Below, piece by piece: positions 21,876-35,256 of a DNA stretch of 64,000 bases. Within the stretch, counting starts at the first letter, position 1. Every line of letters begins with the position of its first letter. Source of the DNA: Agapanthus africanus. Lineage: Eukaryota > Streptophyta > Magnoliopsida > Asparagales > Amaryllidaceae. The notes below the pieces were generated by a model that saw nothing but the letters and a program-made list of their open reading frames with translations, ran no database searches and had not been told where the DNA came from. The translations under genes and the position numbers were made by a program. The stretch lies in NCBI GenBank assembly GCA_030015575.1, contig CM057342.1, forward strand, positions 623,253,348-623,317,347, written 5' to 3'.

Positions 21876-23227
21876 TCTTAATTTGTATGTTCTTTTGATG
21901 TACTTGTTTGTTTTACACACTTTCTGCCGTGGTTGGGTCAAGAGTCGTGTTAGCTAGATCAGCCGTTTGTTGCGTTAATTTTCTATCATCGACTCTTTTG
22001 TTGCGCGACACGTGTTTCGGTCGTGTGCCCATCGGATAGGAGATAGAGATTCGTCCGCCGTTGTGATCCTTCTAGAGATGTTGGATTTGACGTTCTCCTG
22101 GGCACGGACTGGATAGCTACGAGCTAGGCGTCTGTGGACTGCCGTGAGAAAACAGTCAGGTTTTGTTTTCCCGGCGAGTCAGTTCTTGTTGTGCAGGGGG
22201 ACAGTGGTGCCGCCTCTCACAGCTTGAATTTAGCCTTTTTCGCTAGTCGGCTTTAGAGGAGGTTATGTCATGAATTCTTGGCTTTCATTCGGGATACTGG
22301 AGCCACCGTGGGTGTGTTAGACCGGGTTCCTTTCAAGAGAGTGTTTTCCGACGTTGTTCCAGATGAGCCAGTGGAGCTTAGGGAACTTAAGGATCAGCTG
22401 CAGAGTTTTTTGTTGGGGGGCTTGTACGTCAGAGTGTTTCGCGTTGGGGAGCTCCTATTCTGTTCATCAGGAGAAGGACGACAGTTGAGGTTGTGTATTG
22501 ATGGATTATCAATTGAACCGGCTTATGGTGCGGATAGGTATCCTTTACCTCGCATTGATGATTTCTTCGATCAGCTCCAGAGTGCGAGACATTTTCTAAG
22601 TTTGTTTGGGATCTGGTCATCAATTGTTGCGGGTTCGGAGTGATGACACTCCGAATACTGCTTTTGTGCACGCTACAGGCTTGATGTGTTTTGGAGGTGT
22701 CGTTGGACTCACCAATGCCCTAGCAGCATTCGTGGATATGATGAACCAGATTTCTTCAGGCCGTTCCTCGACCAGTTTATTGTTGTGTCATTAATGACAT
22801 TATGGTCTATTCCAAGAGTCGTGAGGAACGTGAGCAGCACTTGAGGATTTTTTCTGCAGATACTGGGAGAGCACCAGCTGTTTGCTAAATTCTTGGAGTG
22901 TTCCTTCAGGCTTGATTGTGTTGACTCCTAGGTCTTGTAGTTACGGGAGACAGTTTTCGTATGGTCCCGAGGAAGATCGAAGCCATACAGCTTTGGCCCA
23001 GACTTGTGTACGGACGGAGGTCCGCAGGTCTTTGGGCTTAGCAGGTTTTTACCGCCGTTTCGTGCAGGATTGCTAGTGTACCGCTGCACCGTTGACTGAA
23101 CTGACCGGAAAGGAGGTTCTTTTCTTTGGACTGAGGCATGTGTGCGGAGTTTTCAGCAGTTGGAGATTCGGTTGACAACTGCACCAGTTCTTTCTTTGCT
23201 TTCTGGTTCGGGCGACTTTGTTGTTTA
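21876..23227 (+). pseudogene. Decayed protease and reverse transcriptase region of G1
   Basis: A weak protease region is followed by Ty3/Gypsy RT motifs. ELKDQLQ lies near 22380. LRLCIDG leads to YPLPRIDDFFDQLQ (YPLPRIDD at 22539-22562). GLTNALAAF is at 22705-22731. LGLAGFYRRFV, the RT-RNase H linker motif, is at about 23034-23067. It lies in several frames and is broken. The LARD array begins immediately after, in the RNase H region, with GTTTA (23223-23227) as target duplication. Confidence 0.82.
23223..23227. other. Target duplication of the LARD array, left copy
   Basis: GTTTA, repeated exactly at 50283-50287. It is the only duplication around the whole 27-kb array. Confidence 0.93.
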
Positions 23228-26200
23228 TGTCACGACCCGAAAGTACGGAACATGACCGGCACTTAAACTACGAACGTCTCGAGACGTACGTAATCTAAGT
23301 AAACCGAAAACCCAGAAATCCAAACCAAGAAAAGTAGTAGAGTGCAGGAAAAACCAACTTAAAGCAAGTAATTTCAATAGCATAAGCCGAATTATGCGGT
23401 TTTTAAAACATCAAAAATTTACTGAAAATTTCGGCAGAGTCTCCTTTGTAAATACTGGCCCCCAAACGGGATACAACATGAATAGTATACGAAATCAAGA
23501 AAAGGGCATCCCCAAGCGGGAGCTAGCTCTTCGTCAATCGACGGTCACAACCACACAACCAATATAATATACAACGCCAACGGCGAGGATCAAAACTCAA
23601 AAGGAAACTCAAAACCACCAAATATATAACGAGCGACTCTAAGGTCGAAAGAATAACATCACTGGTTTCTATCTCAAAATAAATACATGTTTGGTTGATT
23701 GAATTTACTAGATACAACTGAATAATATTATACAAGGTAATATGATGGGTACGATACAAGAAAAACCCACCTACTAGCAAGTCACCCGAATGAAACTGAG
23801 CCCGCAAAGCCGTAATGAAACCTGTACTGGAAAACCTGCAAGAAACTGGGGCACAACGGGGGTGAGTTGCCAACTCGTGAATAGAAAAACATCTACGCAC
23901 AGAATCGCATAAATAACGCAATCCTAGGTCAATGATCATAATATGTCCTCAAATATAGGAATAACACGTAGCCTATAATAAGGCTAGGGTAAATATCTAA
24001 CCCGAGTGTAATCTCATGTGCCCGTGTCAGTGCCTCAGGTAGCAATATATCATATGAATGAGGTATGAATGCATGAAAACAGAATACATGTAAATGAAGA
24101 ACTGTTTTCATAAATTAGTGAGATTTCCTTTGTATTTTTAAACTGAGGTATCATAAATGAAATCAGTATCAACAGTGTCTAGCATCGACACAAAACATAA
24201 ATCTCAATGTCTCGAAATATCAATGTCTCAATCTCAATATCTAGGGCGCCGTCAGTCCAGACCGGCCCCTACCATCCATCTCAAGACCACGACGGTATCC
24301 TCCGGATATCCGACGTGTCGGGTAATATCACCGGTAGGTAGTGCTCCCCAGCCAGGCTCAACGTCAACACCATATTCCTCTTGCCCCAGGGTACCATACC
24401 GGGCCCACCATGTACCCGAAACGGTTCCTCCACTCCTCGAATCGGGTCTTGAAATCCATCAGCAAACTCATGGTGGACGACTCATACAACATGGGAAAAC
24501 CGCACTTTTTATTTTAAAGAGAGAAAGAAGCTTATATAAGTCTTGCGGTTTTCCCCCAAAACCAGAAAATCTCATAGAAATCCGAATCCAATCCTCAATA
24601 GCATGTAAACAGTGCATATCGGCATAAAAATCAATGAATGCGGCATAACAACGAATATTAACATGCATGAAGTAACAAGTAATATCTACAATGTCTAATC
24701 TAGCATATAAGGCGAGTACACTAATATCATGTCTAAATTATTAGCTAACAACCTATGTCAATGCAATAGTATTTCTAAAGTGTACGTGGCATGACAATTA
24801 CCGATGAAGATGTGTGTGAGCCGGCAAGTAAGTGTACGTGGTACATACGCATCATCGGTAATGGTGCTGGTGTCCTAACAGCATGATATCAATAATGTAG
24901 TACGAAACATAATATAAGCATGCGATGCAAAGCGAACCACAATAATGAGCGGAAGCTGAAAACTAGACGCAACTATAACTAATCTGCATTAATCTAATAT
25001 AAGTCCTACAAATGGTGCCTTTTGAAATAACACGAATCATGGGGTTTTGAAAATAGGGGCTACGGTGTTTTTATGAAAAGATACGTCTTTTGAAATCTCC
25101 GTAGGATCCCTTGGGCTGTCTTTTAAAATACCCACGATTCGTTAGTTTTTGAAATAGGTAAGAATCGAATCTAATCTAACAATTAAACTAAACTAAAGGG
25201 CTAAGCTAACCAGCTGGACTACAGGTAAGGAAACCGCCTAACATCTGAGTCGATGTATATACATACCTGTATATATATTAGTCGGTGATCCCGCCTCAAT
25301 AATATCATATCCGATACCATATCTATAATCAGACATCCCAAGTCAAGAGTGCGGATCAATCATCAATATATAGCTCGTACGTAAATCCGTCGTACGGCAT
25401 CCCCAAATCTGGGTACGGGTCAAATTCACATCAATCACACTATTCATTTGGTATTTTCTTTATCAAATATCATGATCCGGAATAATGTCCTACGTCTAGT
25501 ACAATATTGATGACATCTATGTATGCATGCGGGTGTAAGAATTACTACGTCAGAAGACCCGCTAAAACATCATGTCGTATCTCAATACGAACCAAATCAC
25601 ATCACCGATCTCCTGGCCTCAAGCCCAATCTCATCGACTCATCTCAAATTCCAAATACTATCCTCAAATCCAGTATATGAACACATAGTCTCATACCCAT
25701 GTGAACACATAAATATATATTCCCATACACGCACATATGAAATAAGGAATGTATGCAAGTATGTATATGTGTGTATGTGTAAGTGTAGTGCACCCACTAC
25801 CTAAGGTTTCGTAACCATGCACCAACCCAACACCAATATCCATCTAAAATCATCAATAATAAATCCTAACAACATATCATAAATTGTTGGTGTGTATACG
25901 CATCCGTATACATCACCACGGACTGCGGGGGTGCTATACGCCATCCACCCGACTTCTCCCCGTAGATATAAATCTACTTACCTGGTCCTCGCTAGCCGGT
26001 GCCGATGTCGCCACGCGCTTGCTTGTCGTCTCGAAGTCCACATGGGGGTACCTACATATCATAACGCACCATATCGCATTAAAACTAAATTCGAAATCGA
26101 AACGGCATACGAAAATCAAATCGGCACGCGTATCACGCATAGGTCCAAACCCATCGCCTACGCATGCAAGAATAGTCAAACCAACCCTCAATGTCGATGT

Positions 26201-27743
26201 ACAAATGTCAAACCACCGAGAAAAATCCAATCACACTCATTTGCACATTCCCGCACACTAATTTTAATATAAACTAGGTTAAAACTCACAAAAACCCCAA
26301 ATTCACTTTAAAAGCCGTTTTTCCAAAAAACAAGCAAGCAAAATTACCCGTTTTAGTGCAAAACTCGATATTTAAACAATTCTAGCGGCCATAATACTTA
26401 TTAAATAACTTAAATAAGTCATAAAAACCATTTCCATAATTTAATCACATAAATTTGCATAATTTCCAAAATCCTAGATTGCAAAAATATCAATTTTAAC
26501 ACTTTTTATTGTAAAATTCATAATTTTACAATTAAACTTGGTTTTGCATATATTAAATGGTTAAACCACTCATGGAAACCTTAATGATGTGCTAAAAATC
26601 CTAACTAGATTTTAATCCCACGTTTTTATTTAATTTCTAAAACCTAGTTAGCAATTTAGCATAATTATCAACATTTTTAAACTAACAAATGAGCAACTAG
26701 TAACCAAATTAGATTTTGCATTCAATTACATGTTAATCCCCTCATTACAATTATAAGCTAATGATAAAGAACCTAATTTAATTCAAACCCTAGCTTCAAT
26801 TCAAAATTCCCAATTGAATTTCCAAACATTCAATTAAACCCACAATTTAACACCTAATTAGCTTCATTAAGGAATTTAAATAAAAAAAATGAATAATGGG
26901 TCAAAAGTTATACCTCACAAACCATGATCAAACTTGAATTCTAGACCTCCATTTTGAAATCCATGCTAAAGGAGATGAGGGAAAATGGGTAGAAGGTGGA
27001 TTTTGATTTGGATTTTTGCTTGATTTTTTGTGGGTTTTTCAAGCATCTTTGAAGAACTTTTTTAAAGAGAAGGAGATGAAGAATGAAGGGCTGTTGGGAT
27101 TCAGATTTTGGCCAGAAAATGAGTGTGGGAGGAGAGAGAGGGAGGTGGAGAAAAATGGGGAGAAAGTCAAAGTCAATTCAAGGTCAAAAGTCTAACTAAT
27201 TTATCCATTTTCTTTTCTTTTCTTTCATTTCATTTCCTTTGAAATTCAAGTGGGGAAAAAATGGGGGCTGCTGAATTTAGCTAATGGGAGAAGTAAGTGG
27301 GGTTGTGTGGGTGTGGGCACGGGTGTGGGGTGATGAAAAATGATAAATACAATACCCCAAACATCCATTTACGCTAAAAAAAGCCTTTTTTCTTCAATAA
27401 TTTCTAAACCGTTTTGGCAAATGATTTCGTTCCAAAAACCACATGATAAATTTTTATTTAAAGTTTTATGATGCACAAAATTTGTTTCAACTCATTCCAA
27501 TTTGTAATTTTCCCTAATTAAATGTATTAGTGACGGCTTAAAATAATAATAAAATAATATTTTTTTCAGAAAATTTGAAATTTCACCAGCGGCTCAATAA
27601 ACACCAAATAATAGCAATTACATAGCTAGAATATGTATATTTAATTTTTATAATAAGATATTTGTATTTTGACTTTTTACAGAAAACCCCTTTATTTTAC
27701 CGATTTTTCGAAATTTCACCGAAACGATTTTCAAAACGCTACA
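23228..27743 (-). repeat. LARD LTR A (3' LTR of the array)
   Basis: TGTCACGACCCG to AACGCTACA on the plus strand, TGTAGCG...GGGTCGTGACA on the element strand. It is 16 bp shorter than the other three, mainly through absence of a 14-bp segment (TTGCACCAAGATCC) that B has at about 34462-34475. It holds the palindromic block at 23864-23876, a dyad at 24175-24191 and a G-run motif at 27299-27330. Long open frames on the plus strand (24157-24627, 25892-26272) are antisense to the element and match nothing. Confidence 0.95.
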
Positions 27744-28412
27744 ATCTTCCCCCCTTAAAGAAATTCGGTCCCCGAATTTAAATTCAAACTTCCCCAAATA
27801 CTAAAACATCTAAGAAAAACCATCAAGTCGTCGGGGCTCCGAAACTGTAAATACATAAAACAAATCGTAGCGCAGTGCATGCGCTTGAAAAAAAAATGAG
27901 TATATAACTCAAATCAATACTCCGTCAAGCATCCCGCAATCATCGGAGTCATGAAGAAGACATCAATGCCAAATCCAAATCAAACCAATATGATATAACT
28001 CGAAACTATACATGTAAATATCGAATCTATATCTGTAAGTATCTGAAGGAAATGCATGCCAAATCTCTTAAGTCGCTGTGCAACGCGTATAACACTGCAC
28101 AGTGGCGGACGTCTATCATAAGAAAATAGCTATATACATATATACCTTTGTTTGAAATGTACGTTCCGCCGTTTTGGAAACAATTTAGAAGGGTCTCCTT
28201 GTTTTAAACATTTCGTGTCATATCAGACACGTAGGTAAATACTGAGGCTATAGCTCGCTTTTTGGAAATCCCTTCAATAACTATCAATGCATGCAAAATA
28301 TATTCAGGTACTGTCCTCTGACTAGTCCTGCTCAGTACGAAAACATATAGCAATATCATAAAAACGTACTGCTCTATAAGAAATCAATCCCAAAATATGC
28401 ACATGAATACTA

Positions 28413-28946
28413 CGTGCGTCTGGTGCGTACGGAAATCAAAATCCATGAATGTGCCATACATGCGCACAGAAACAATATCTAAGTGCATCGGGTGTGCACG
28501 AAACATCTGTCGTAGGCAACATGTGTGCCTGACAGCAAAATCAAGTGCATCTGACATGCACGAAAAAAATCTCGATTTAGTGCCTCGGGTGTGCACCAAA
28601 ATCACCCTTCAAAACATGCGCCCAACATGCGCGAAAATCCAAATCAGGTGCATCCATCGTGCACGAAATCATGAAATCCAATATCAAGCGCCGAACGTGC
28701 GCAAAATCAATCAGGTGCACAAGGTGCACAAAACAAATATCGAGTATCACAATCGAAATCGAAGTCCAGTGCATCTAAGTACACAAAAGGCTTATCACTG
28801 CACTGCAAGCATATATAAACTATACCGAGTGTAGGAACGAAATCGTGTGCATGCATACGCACAAAACCAACTCAACTGTTTAAAACCGTAAAATCACAAA
28901 CATGTGAAACTAAAGCACGAAAATGATATCAAGTGCAACACTGTGC
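28413..28946. repeat. Array of short GTGC...GCAC dyads, unit A
   Basis: About a dozen short inverted repeats spaced roughly 40 bp apart. Examples are GTGCATCTGACATGCAC, GTGCATCGGGTGTGCAC, GTGCACAAGGTGCAC and GCGCCGAACGTGCGC. Several are followed by GAAA or AAAA. The loops vary while the arms stay complementary. The frame 28397-28834 across it is a by-product of the repeat. Confidence 0.75.
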
Positions 28947-30708
28947 AAAGATCGTAAATCCTCAATCATCAAAATCAAATCATACGAATAAATCACCCAA
29001 AACATCGTAATCAATAATGGCGGAATAGTACTGCTCAAGCGCATCCTCTAAGAATCTCGGCCAACTGTCACGGTCACTAGTGGGACGTCTCGTCGATGAT
29101 CATGAATTCTGGCCTGCTGGTGTGCGTAATAATGACCACTCCTGGGTCAAGGTCTTCACTGTGAATTACCAATCTTTCGGTCCATCGGCTCATCGGCCTG
29201 TCAGGTGTGCTAACGGGGACGATTCCGTTCTGGCACTTCTCTGGTCATCTCTTGGTCAATCATCGCGACCACTCGTAAGACAGCGTATTACTGGCGTCGG
29301 CCTCTGGCTCTCTGAATATACGTGACACATCTGATTCTGGGTGCAAGTATCATTGCAGTAGTGTCCTGGAAGGAATCCTGCTCATGGTCTCTTCCATGTC
29401 TCGCCTCTGTCAACTGTCCGGAAGTCATCGTCCTTTCCTATATCTGCATCTTGCTCCAGAACGGCTGCATACCCATCGCGACTCCTTCTGGAAGGTAAGT
29501 CCAAGTACCATGCCTCGGCATGCGCATCGCATCTCTGATGTCGGCAGAGTGGAACGTCATCTCATCTAGATCTGGTGCGAACCTTTTACTCCACTTTTCT
29601 CTAATGTCGACCGCTTCGGACTCGTCTCGTCGTGGCTGTATGGACTGAGCTCCAACGGCTATCCTCGTATCTGGAGTCTCCCAAGAATGCATCTCACCAC
29701 CTAGCATCCGAATTAAGTCGAACCATTCGATCGATTCGTCAAAACCTCATAATCCCCCAAGAGCTCAACATCTTGGTACAGTTTAATAGTATCGAATACA
29801 TACCACAGCATCGGTGGTCCAGCCGTAGAAGGGCAAACCCAAGCCTCACTAATGGCGCCGTAGAACTGCTGCAAACCCGAAGGTTCAAAGGCATTCACAC
29901 GGTCATTAAGTCGAGTTAGGGTTTCATTCTTCTAGAGGGACCATAGAATTGCCTGCATGTCTTTCCGACTACTTTAAACTTGGAATAATAGGTTTCCGAC
30001 ATTCGATCGCCTCTGTCGACCCTCACGTCTCTGCGTGAAGTCGTTTCTTGCTGGAATCAATCTATCTGATGACCTCTCATCGGGTAGGCGAACGAACCAC
30101 ATGTCCTAGTCATTCATCCTCGGGTGACTAGCGACCTTCTATCATCTCTTAGTACAATCTGTACTGCAATAGCTCCAATATATGGGGCGATATCTCGTCG
30201 CTCGCAGCAACAACTGGCTCACTCGTCTGCATGCTGAACGGTGCCTCAATCATCAGGAGTAAGCAACACACCAACGGTCATCAAAATCTGGCTGGCCTCT
30301 ATCATTGGCTCAATCCTCTAGTGTCGATCAGCACCTCCGAGTAACCTCATAAAGGCGATCCGCCAATCGCTCGTGGCGCGGAAACACAGTAAAAAGACAC
30401 ATCTCTGCAATCGTGTGTCGCCGGAATTTCACCCTGGTCAGTCCTCGTTCGTGACGAGCTTGTGCTGACCGCAACTCTAGCCATAGCTCTCCCTGCCCGT
30501 AACCGTAGTAGCAAAACCAAACTGGTACCGATGAGGCTAGATCAGGAAGGAATATAATACTGAACAAGGAAATGTACATCCTAAGGCTTCATAAGTGGAG
30601 TAGCGTATCGTAAATATGCCGCGGAACATACCAACGGTACGTCACTCTACTTTAGTCACCAATTCCATCAACCAAGGGTCATCCTACGCTCCGAAGGTAA
30701 AACCTAAC

Positions 30709-30720
30709 GCTCTGATACCA
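30709..30720 (-). other. LARD primer binding site, unit A
   Basis: GCTCTGATACCA, the reverse complement of TGGTATCAGAGC, four bases from LTR B. The equivalents of units B and C are at 38222-38233 and 45735-45746. Confidence 0.95.
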
Positions 30721-30724
30721 ACTT

Positions 30725-33700
30725 TGTCACGACCCGAAAGTACGGAACATGACCGACACTTAAACTACGAACGTCTCGAGACGTACGTAATCTAAGTAAA
30801 CCGAAAACCCAGAAATCCAAACCAAGAAAAGTAGTAGAGTGCAGGAAAAACCAACTTAAAGCAAGTAATTTCAATAGCATAAGCCGAATTATGCGGTTTT
30901 TAAAACATCAAAAATTTACTGAAAATTTCGGCAGAGTCTCCTTTGTAAATACTGGCCCCCAAACGGGATACAACATGAATAGTATACGAAATCAAGAAAA
31001 GGGCATCCCCAAGCGGGAGCTAGCTCTTCGTCAATCGACGGTCACAACCACACAAACAATATAATATACAACGCCAACGGCGAGGATCAAAACTCAAAAG
31101 GAAACTCAAAACCACCAAATATATAACGAGCGACTCAAAGGTCGAAAGAATAACATCACTGGTTTCTATCTCAAAATAAATACATGTTTGGTTGATGGAA
31201 TTTACTAGATACAACTGAATAATATTATACAAGGTAATATGATGGGTACGATACAAGAAAAACCCACCTACTAGCAAGTCACCCGAATGAAACTGAGCCC
31301 GCAAAGCCGTAATGAAACCTGTACTGCAAAACCTGCAAGAAACTGGGGCACAACGGGGGTGAGTTGCCAACTCGTGAATAGAAAAACATCTACGCACAGA
31401 AATCGCATAAATAACGCAATCCTAGGTCAATGATCATAATATGTCCTCAAATATAGGAATAACACGTTGCCTATAACAAGGCTAGGGTAAATATCTAACC
31501 CGAATGTAATCTCATGTGCCCGTGTCAGTGCCTCAGGTAGCAATATATCATATGAATGAGGTATGAATGCATGAAAACAGAATACATGTAAATGAAGAAC
31601 TGTTTTCATAAATTAGTGAGATTTCCTTTGTATTTTTAAACTGAGGTATCATAAATGAAATCAGTATCAACAGTGTCTAGCATCGACACAAAACATAAAT
31701 CTCAATGTCTCGAAATATCAATGTCTCAATCTCAATATCTAGGGCGCCGTCAGTCCAGACCGGCCCCTACCATCCATCTCAAGACCACGACGGTATCCTC
31801 CGGATATCCGACGTGTCGGGTAATATCACCGGTAGGTAGTGCTCCCCAGCCAGGCTCAACGTCAACACCACATTCCTCTTGCCCTAGGGTACCATACCGG
31901 GCCCACCATGTACCCGAAACGGTTCCTCCACTCCTCGAATCGGGTCTCGAAATCCATCAGCAAACTCATGGTGGACGACTCATACATCATGGGAAAACCG
32001 CACTTTTTATTTTAAAGAGAGAAAGAAGCTTATATAAGTCTTGCGGTTTTCCCCCAAAACCAGAAAATCTCATAGAAATCCGAATCCAATCCTCAATAGC
32101 ATGTAAACAGTGCATATCGGCATAAAAATCAATGAATGCGGCATAACAACGAATATTAACATGCATGAAGTAACAAGTAATATCTACAATGTCTAATCTA
32201 GCATATAAGGCGAGTACACTAATATTATGTCTAAATTATTAGCTAACAACCTATGTCAATGCAATAGTATTTCTAAAGTGTACGTGGCATGACAATTACC
32301 GATGAAGATGTGTGTGAGCCGGCAAGTAAGTGTACGTGGTACATACGCATCATCGGTAATGGTGCTGGTGTCCTAACAGCATGATATCAATAATGTAGTA
32401 CGAAACATAATATAAGCATGCGATGCGAAGCGAACCACAATAATGAGCGGAAGCTGAAAACTAGACGCAACTATAACTAATCTGCATTAATCTAATATAA
32501 GTCCTACAAATTGTGCCTTCTGAAATAACACGAATCATGGGGTTTTGAAAATAGGGGCTACGGTGTTTTTATGAAAAGATACGTCTTTTGAAATATCCGT
32601 AGGATCCCTTGGGCTGTCTTTTAAAATACCCACGATTCGTTAGTTTTTGAAATAGGTAAGAATCGAATCTAATCTAACAACTAAACTAAACTAAAGGGCT
32701 AAGCTAACCAGCTGGACTACAGGTAAGGAAACCGCCTAACATCTGAGTCGATGTATATACATACCTGTATATATATTAGTCGGTGATCCTGCCTCAATAA
32801 TATCATATCCGATACCATATCTATAATCAGACATCCCAAGTCAAGAGTGCGGATCAATCATCAATATATAGCTCGTACGTAAATCCGTCGTACGGCATCC
32901 CCAAATCTGGGTACGGGTTAAATTCACATCAATCACACTATTCATTTGGTATCTTCTTTATCAAATATCATGATCCGGAATAATGTCCTACGTCTAGTAC
33001 AATATTGATGCCATCTATGTATGCATGCGGGTGTAAGAATTACTACGTCAGAAGACCCGCTAAAACATCATGTCGTATCTCAATACGAACCAAATCACAT
33101 CACCGATCTCCTGGCCTCAAGCCCTATCTCATCGACTCATCTCAAATTCCAAATACTATCCTCAAATCCAGTATATGAACACATAGTCCCATACCCATGT
33201 GAACACATAAATATATATTCCCATACACGCACATATGAAATAAGGAATGTATGCAAGTATGTATATGTGTGTATGTGTAAGTGTAGTGCACCCACTACCT
33301 AAGGTTTCGTAACCATGCACCAATCCAACACCAATATCCATCTAAAATCATCAATAATAAATCCTAACAACATATCATAAATTGTTGGTGTGTATACGCA
33401 TCCGTATACATCACCACGGACTGCGGGGGTGCTATACGCCATCCACCCGACTTCTCCCCGTAGATATAAATCTACTCACCTGGTCCTCGCTAGCCGGTGC
33501 CGATGTCGCCACGCGCTTGCTTGTCGTCTCGTAGTCCACATGGGGGTACCTACATATCATAACGCACCATATCGCATTAAAACTAAATTCGAAATCGAAA
33601 CGGCATACGAAAATCAAATCGGCACGCGTATCACGCATAGGTCCAAACCCATCGCCTACGCATGCAAGAATAGTCAAACCAACCCTCAATGTCGATGTAC

Positions 33701-35256
33701 AAACGTCAAACCACCGAGAAAAATCCAATCACACTCATTTGCACATTCCCGCACACTAATTTTAATATAAACTAGGTTAAAACTCACAAAAACCCCAAAT
33801 TCACTTTAAAAGCCGTTTTTCCGAAAAACTAGCAAGCAAAATTACCCGTTTTAGTGCAAAACTCGATGTTTAAACAATTCTAGCGGCCATAATACTTATT
33901 AAATAACTTAAATAAGTCATAAAAACCATTTCCATAATTTAATCACATAAATTTGCATAATTTCCAAAATCCTAGATTGCAAAAATATCAATTTTAACAC
34001 TTTTTATTGTAAAATTCACAATTTTACAATTAAACTTGGTTTTGCATATATTAAATGGTTAAACCACTCATGGAAACCTTAATGATGTGCTAAAAATCCT
34101 AACTAGATTTTAATCCCACGTTTTTATTTAATTTCTAAAACCTAGTTAGCAATTTAGCATAATTATCACCATTTTTAAACTAACAAATTAGCAACTAGTA
34201 ACCAAATTAGATTTTGCATTCAATTACATGTTAATCCCCTCATTACAATCATAAGCTAATGATAAAAAACCTAATTTAATTCAAACCCTAGCTTCAATTC
34301 AAAATTCCCAATTGAATTTCCAAACATTCAATTAAACCCACAATTTAACACCTAATTAGCTTCATTAAGGAATTTAAATAAAAAAAATGAATAATGGGTC
34401 AAAAGTTATACCTCACAAACCATGATCAAACTTGAATTCTAGACCTCCATTTTGAAATCCTTGCACCAAGATCCATGCTAAAGGAGATGAGGGAAAATGG
34501 GTAGGAGGTGGATTTTGATTTGGATTTTTGCTTGATTTTTTGTGGATTTTTCAAGCATCTTTGAAGAACTTTTTTAAAGAGAAGGAGATGAAGAATGAAG
34601 GGCTGTTGGGGTTCAGATTTTGGCCAGAAAATGAGCGGGGGAGGAGAGAGAGGGAGGTGGAGAAAAATGGGGAGAAAGTCAAAGTCAATTCAAGGTCAAA
34701 AGTCTAACTAATTTATCCATTTTCTTTTCTTTTCTTTCATTTCATTTCCTTTGAAATTCAAGTGGGGAAAAAATGGGGGCTGCTGAATTTAGCTAAGGGG
34801 AGAAGTAAGTGGGGGTGTGTGGGTGTGGGCACGGGTGTGGGGTGATGAAAAATGATAAATACAATACCCCAAACATCCATTTACGCTAAAAAAAAGCCTT
34901 TTTTCTTCAATAATTTCTAAACCGTTTTGGCAAATGATTTCGTTCCAAAAACCACATGATAAATTTTTATTTAAAGTTTTATGATGCACAAAATTTGTTT
35001 CAACTCATTCCAATTTGTAATTTTCCCTAATTAAATGTATTAGTGACGGCTTAAAATAATAATAAAATAATATTTTTTTCAGAAAATTTGAAATTTCACC
35101 AGCGGCTCAATAAACACCAAATAATAGCAATTACATAGCTAGAATATGTATATTTAATTTTTATAATAAGATATTTGTATTTTGACTTTTTACAGAAAAC
35201 CCCTTTATTTTACCGATTTTTCGAAATTTCACCGAAACGATTTTCAAAACGCTACA
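30725..35256 (-). repeat. LARD LTR B
   Basis: 4532 bp, same ends as LTR A. It serves as 3' LTR for internal B and 5' LTR for internal A. It has private differences from the others (for example GACTCAAAGG near 31133 and CGTTGCCTAT near 31467). G-run motif 34811-34842, palindromic block 31361-31373. Confidence 0.95.

Larger units (their letters stand above)
27744..30724 (-). other. LARD internal region A, non-coding
   Basis: On the element strand it runs from the primer site (30709-30720) to a polypurine tract AAGGGGGGAAGAT (27756 down to 27744). The first 150 bases after the primer site match the G1 leader. The part at 29438-29898 has minus-strand frames with faint gag-like text (FEPSGLQQFYGA, SKRFAPDL), a low-confidence reading. 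An array of short GTGC/GCAC hairpins lies at 28413-28946. Nothing else is recognised. Confidence 0.85.

Noticed and set aside
24157-24627. A 156-residue open frame repeated at 31655, 39168 and 46681, and a 126-residue frame at 25892, 33390, 40903 and 48416
   Set aside because: They lie antisense in the four near-identical LARD LTRs. Staying open in copies that differ by about 1 percent is not evidence of selection, and the text matches no family.
28397-28834. A 145-residue frame rich in Cys and His in each LARD interior, which looks like a zinc-finger protein at first sight
   Set aside because: It is produced by the repeated TGCA-rich hairpins; codons for Cys, His and Met follow from GTGCATG text. 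Spacing does not fit a known zinc finger.
28413-28946. CRISPR-like palindromic repeats
   Set aside because: The dyads differ from each other, no constant repeat exists, and no cas-like gene is present.
29080-29325. Possible host gene exon in the LARD interior (81 residues, repeated at 36593 and 44106)
   Set aside because: No domain, opposite to the element strand, and present in all three units as part of the repeat.
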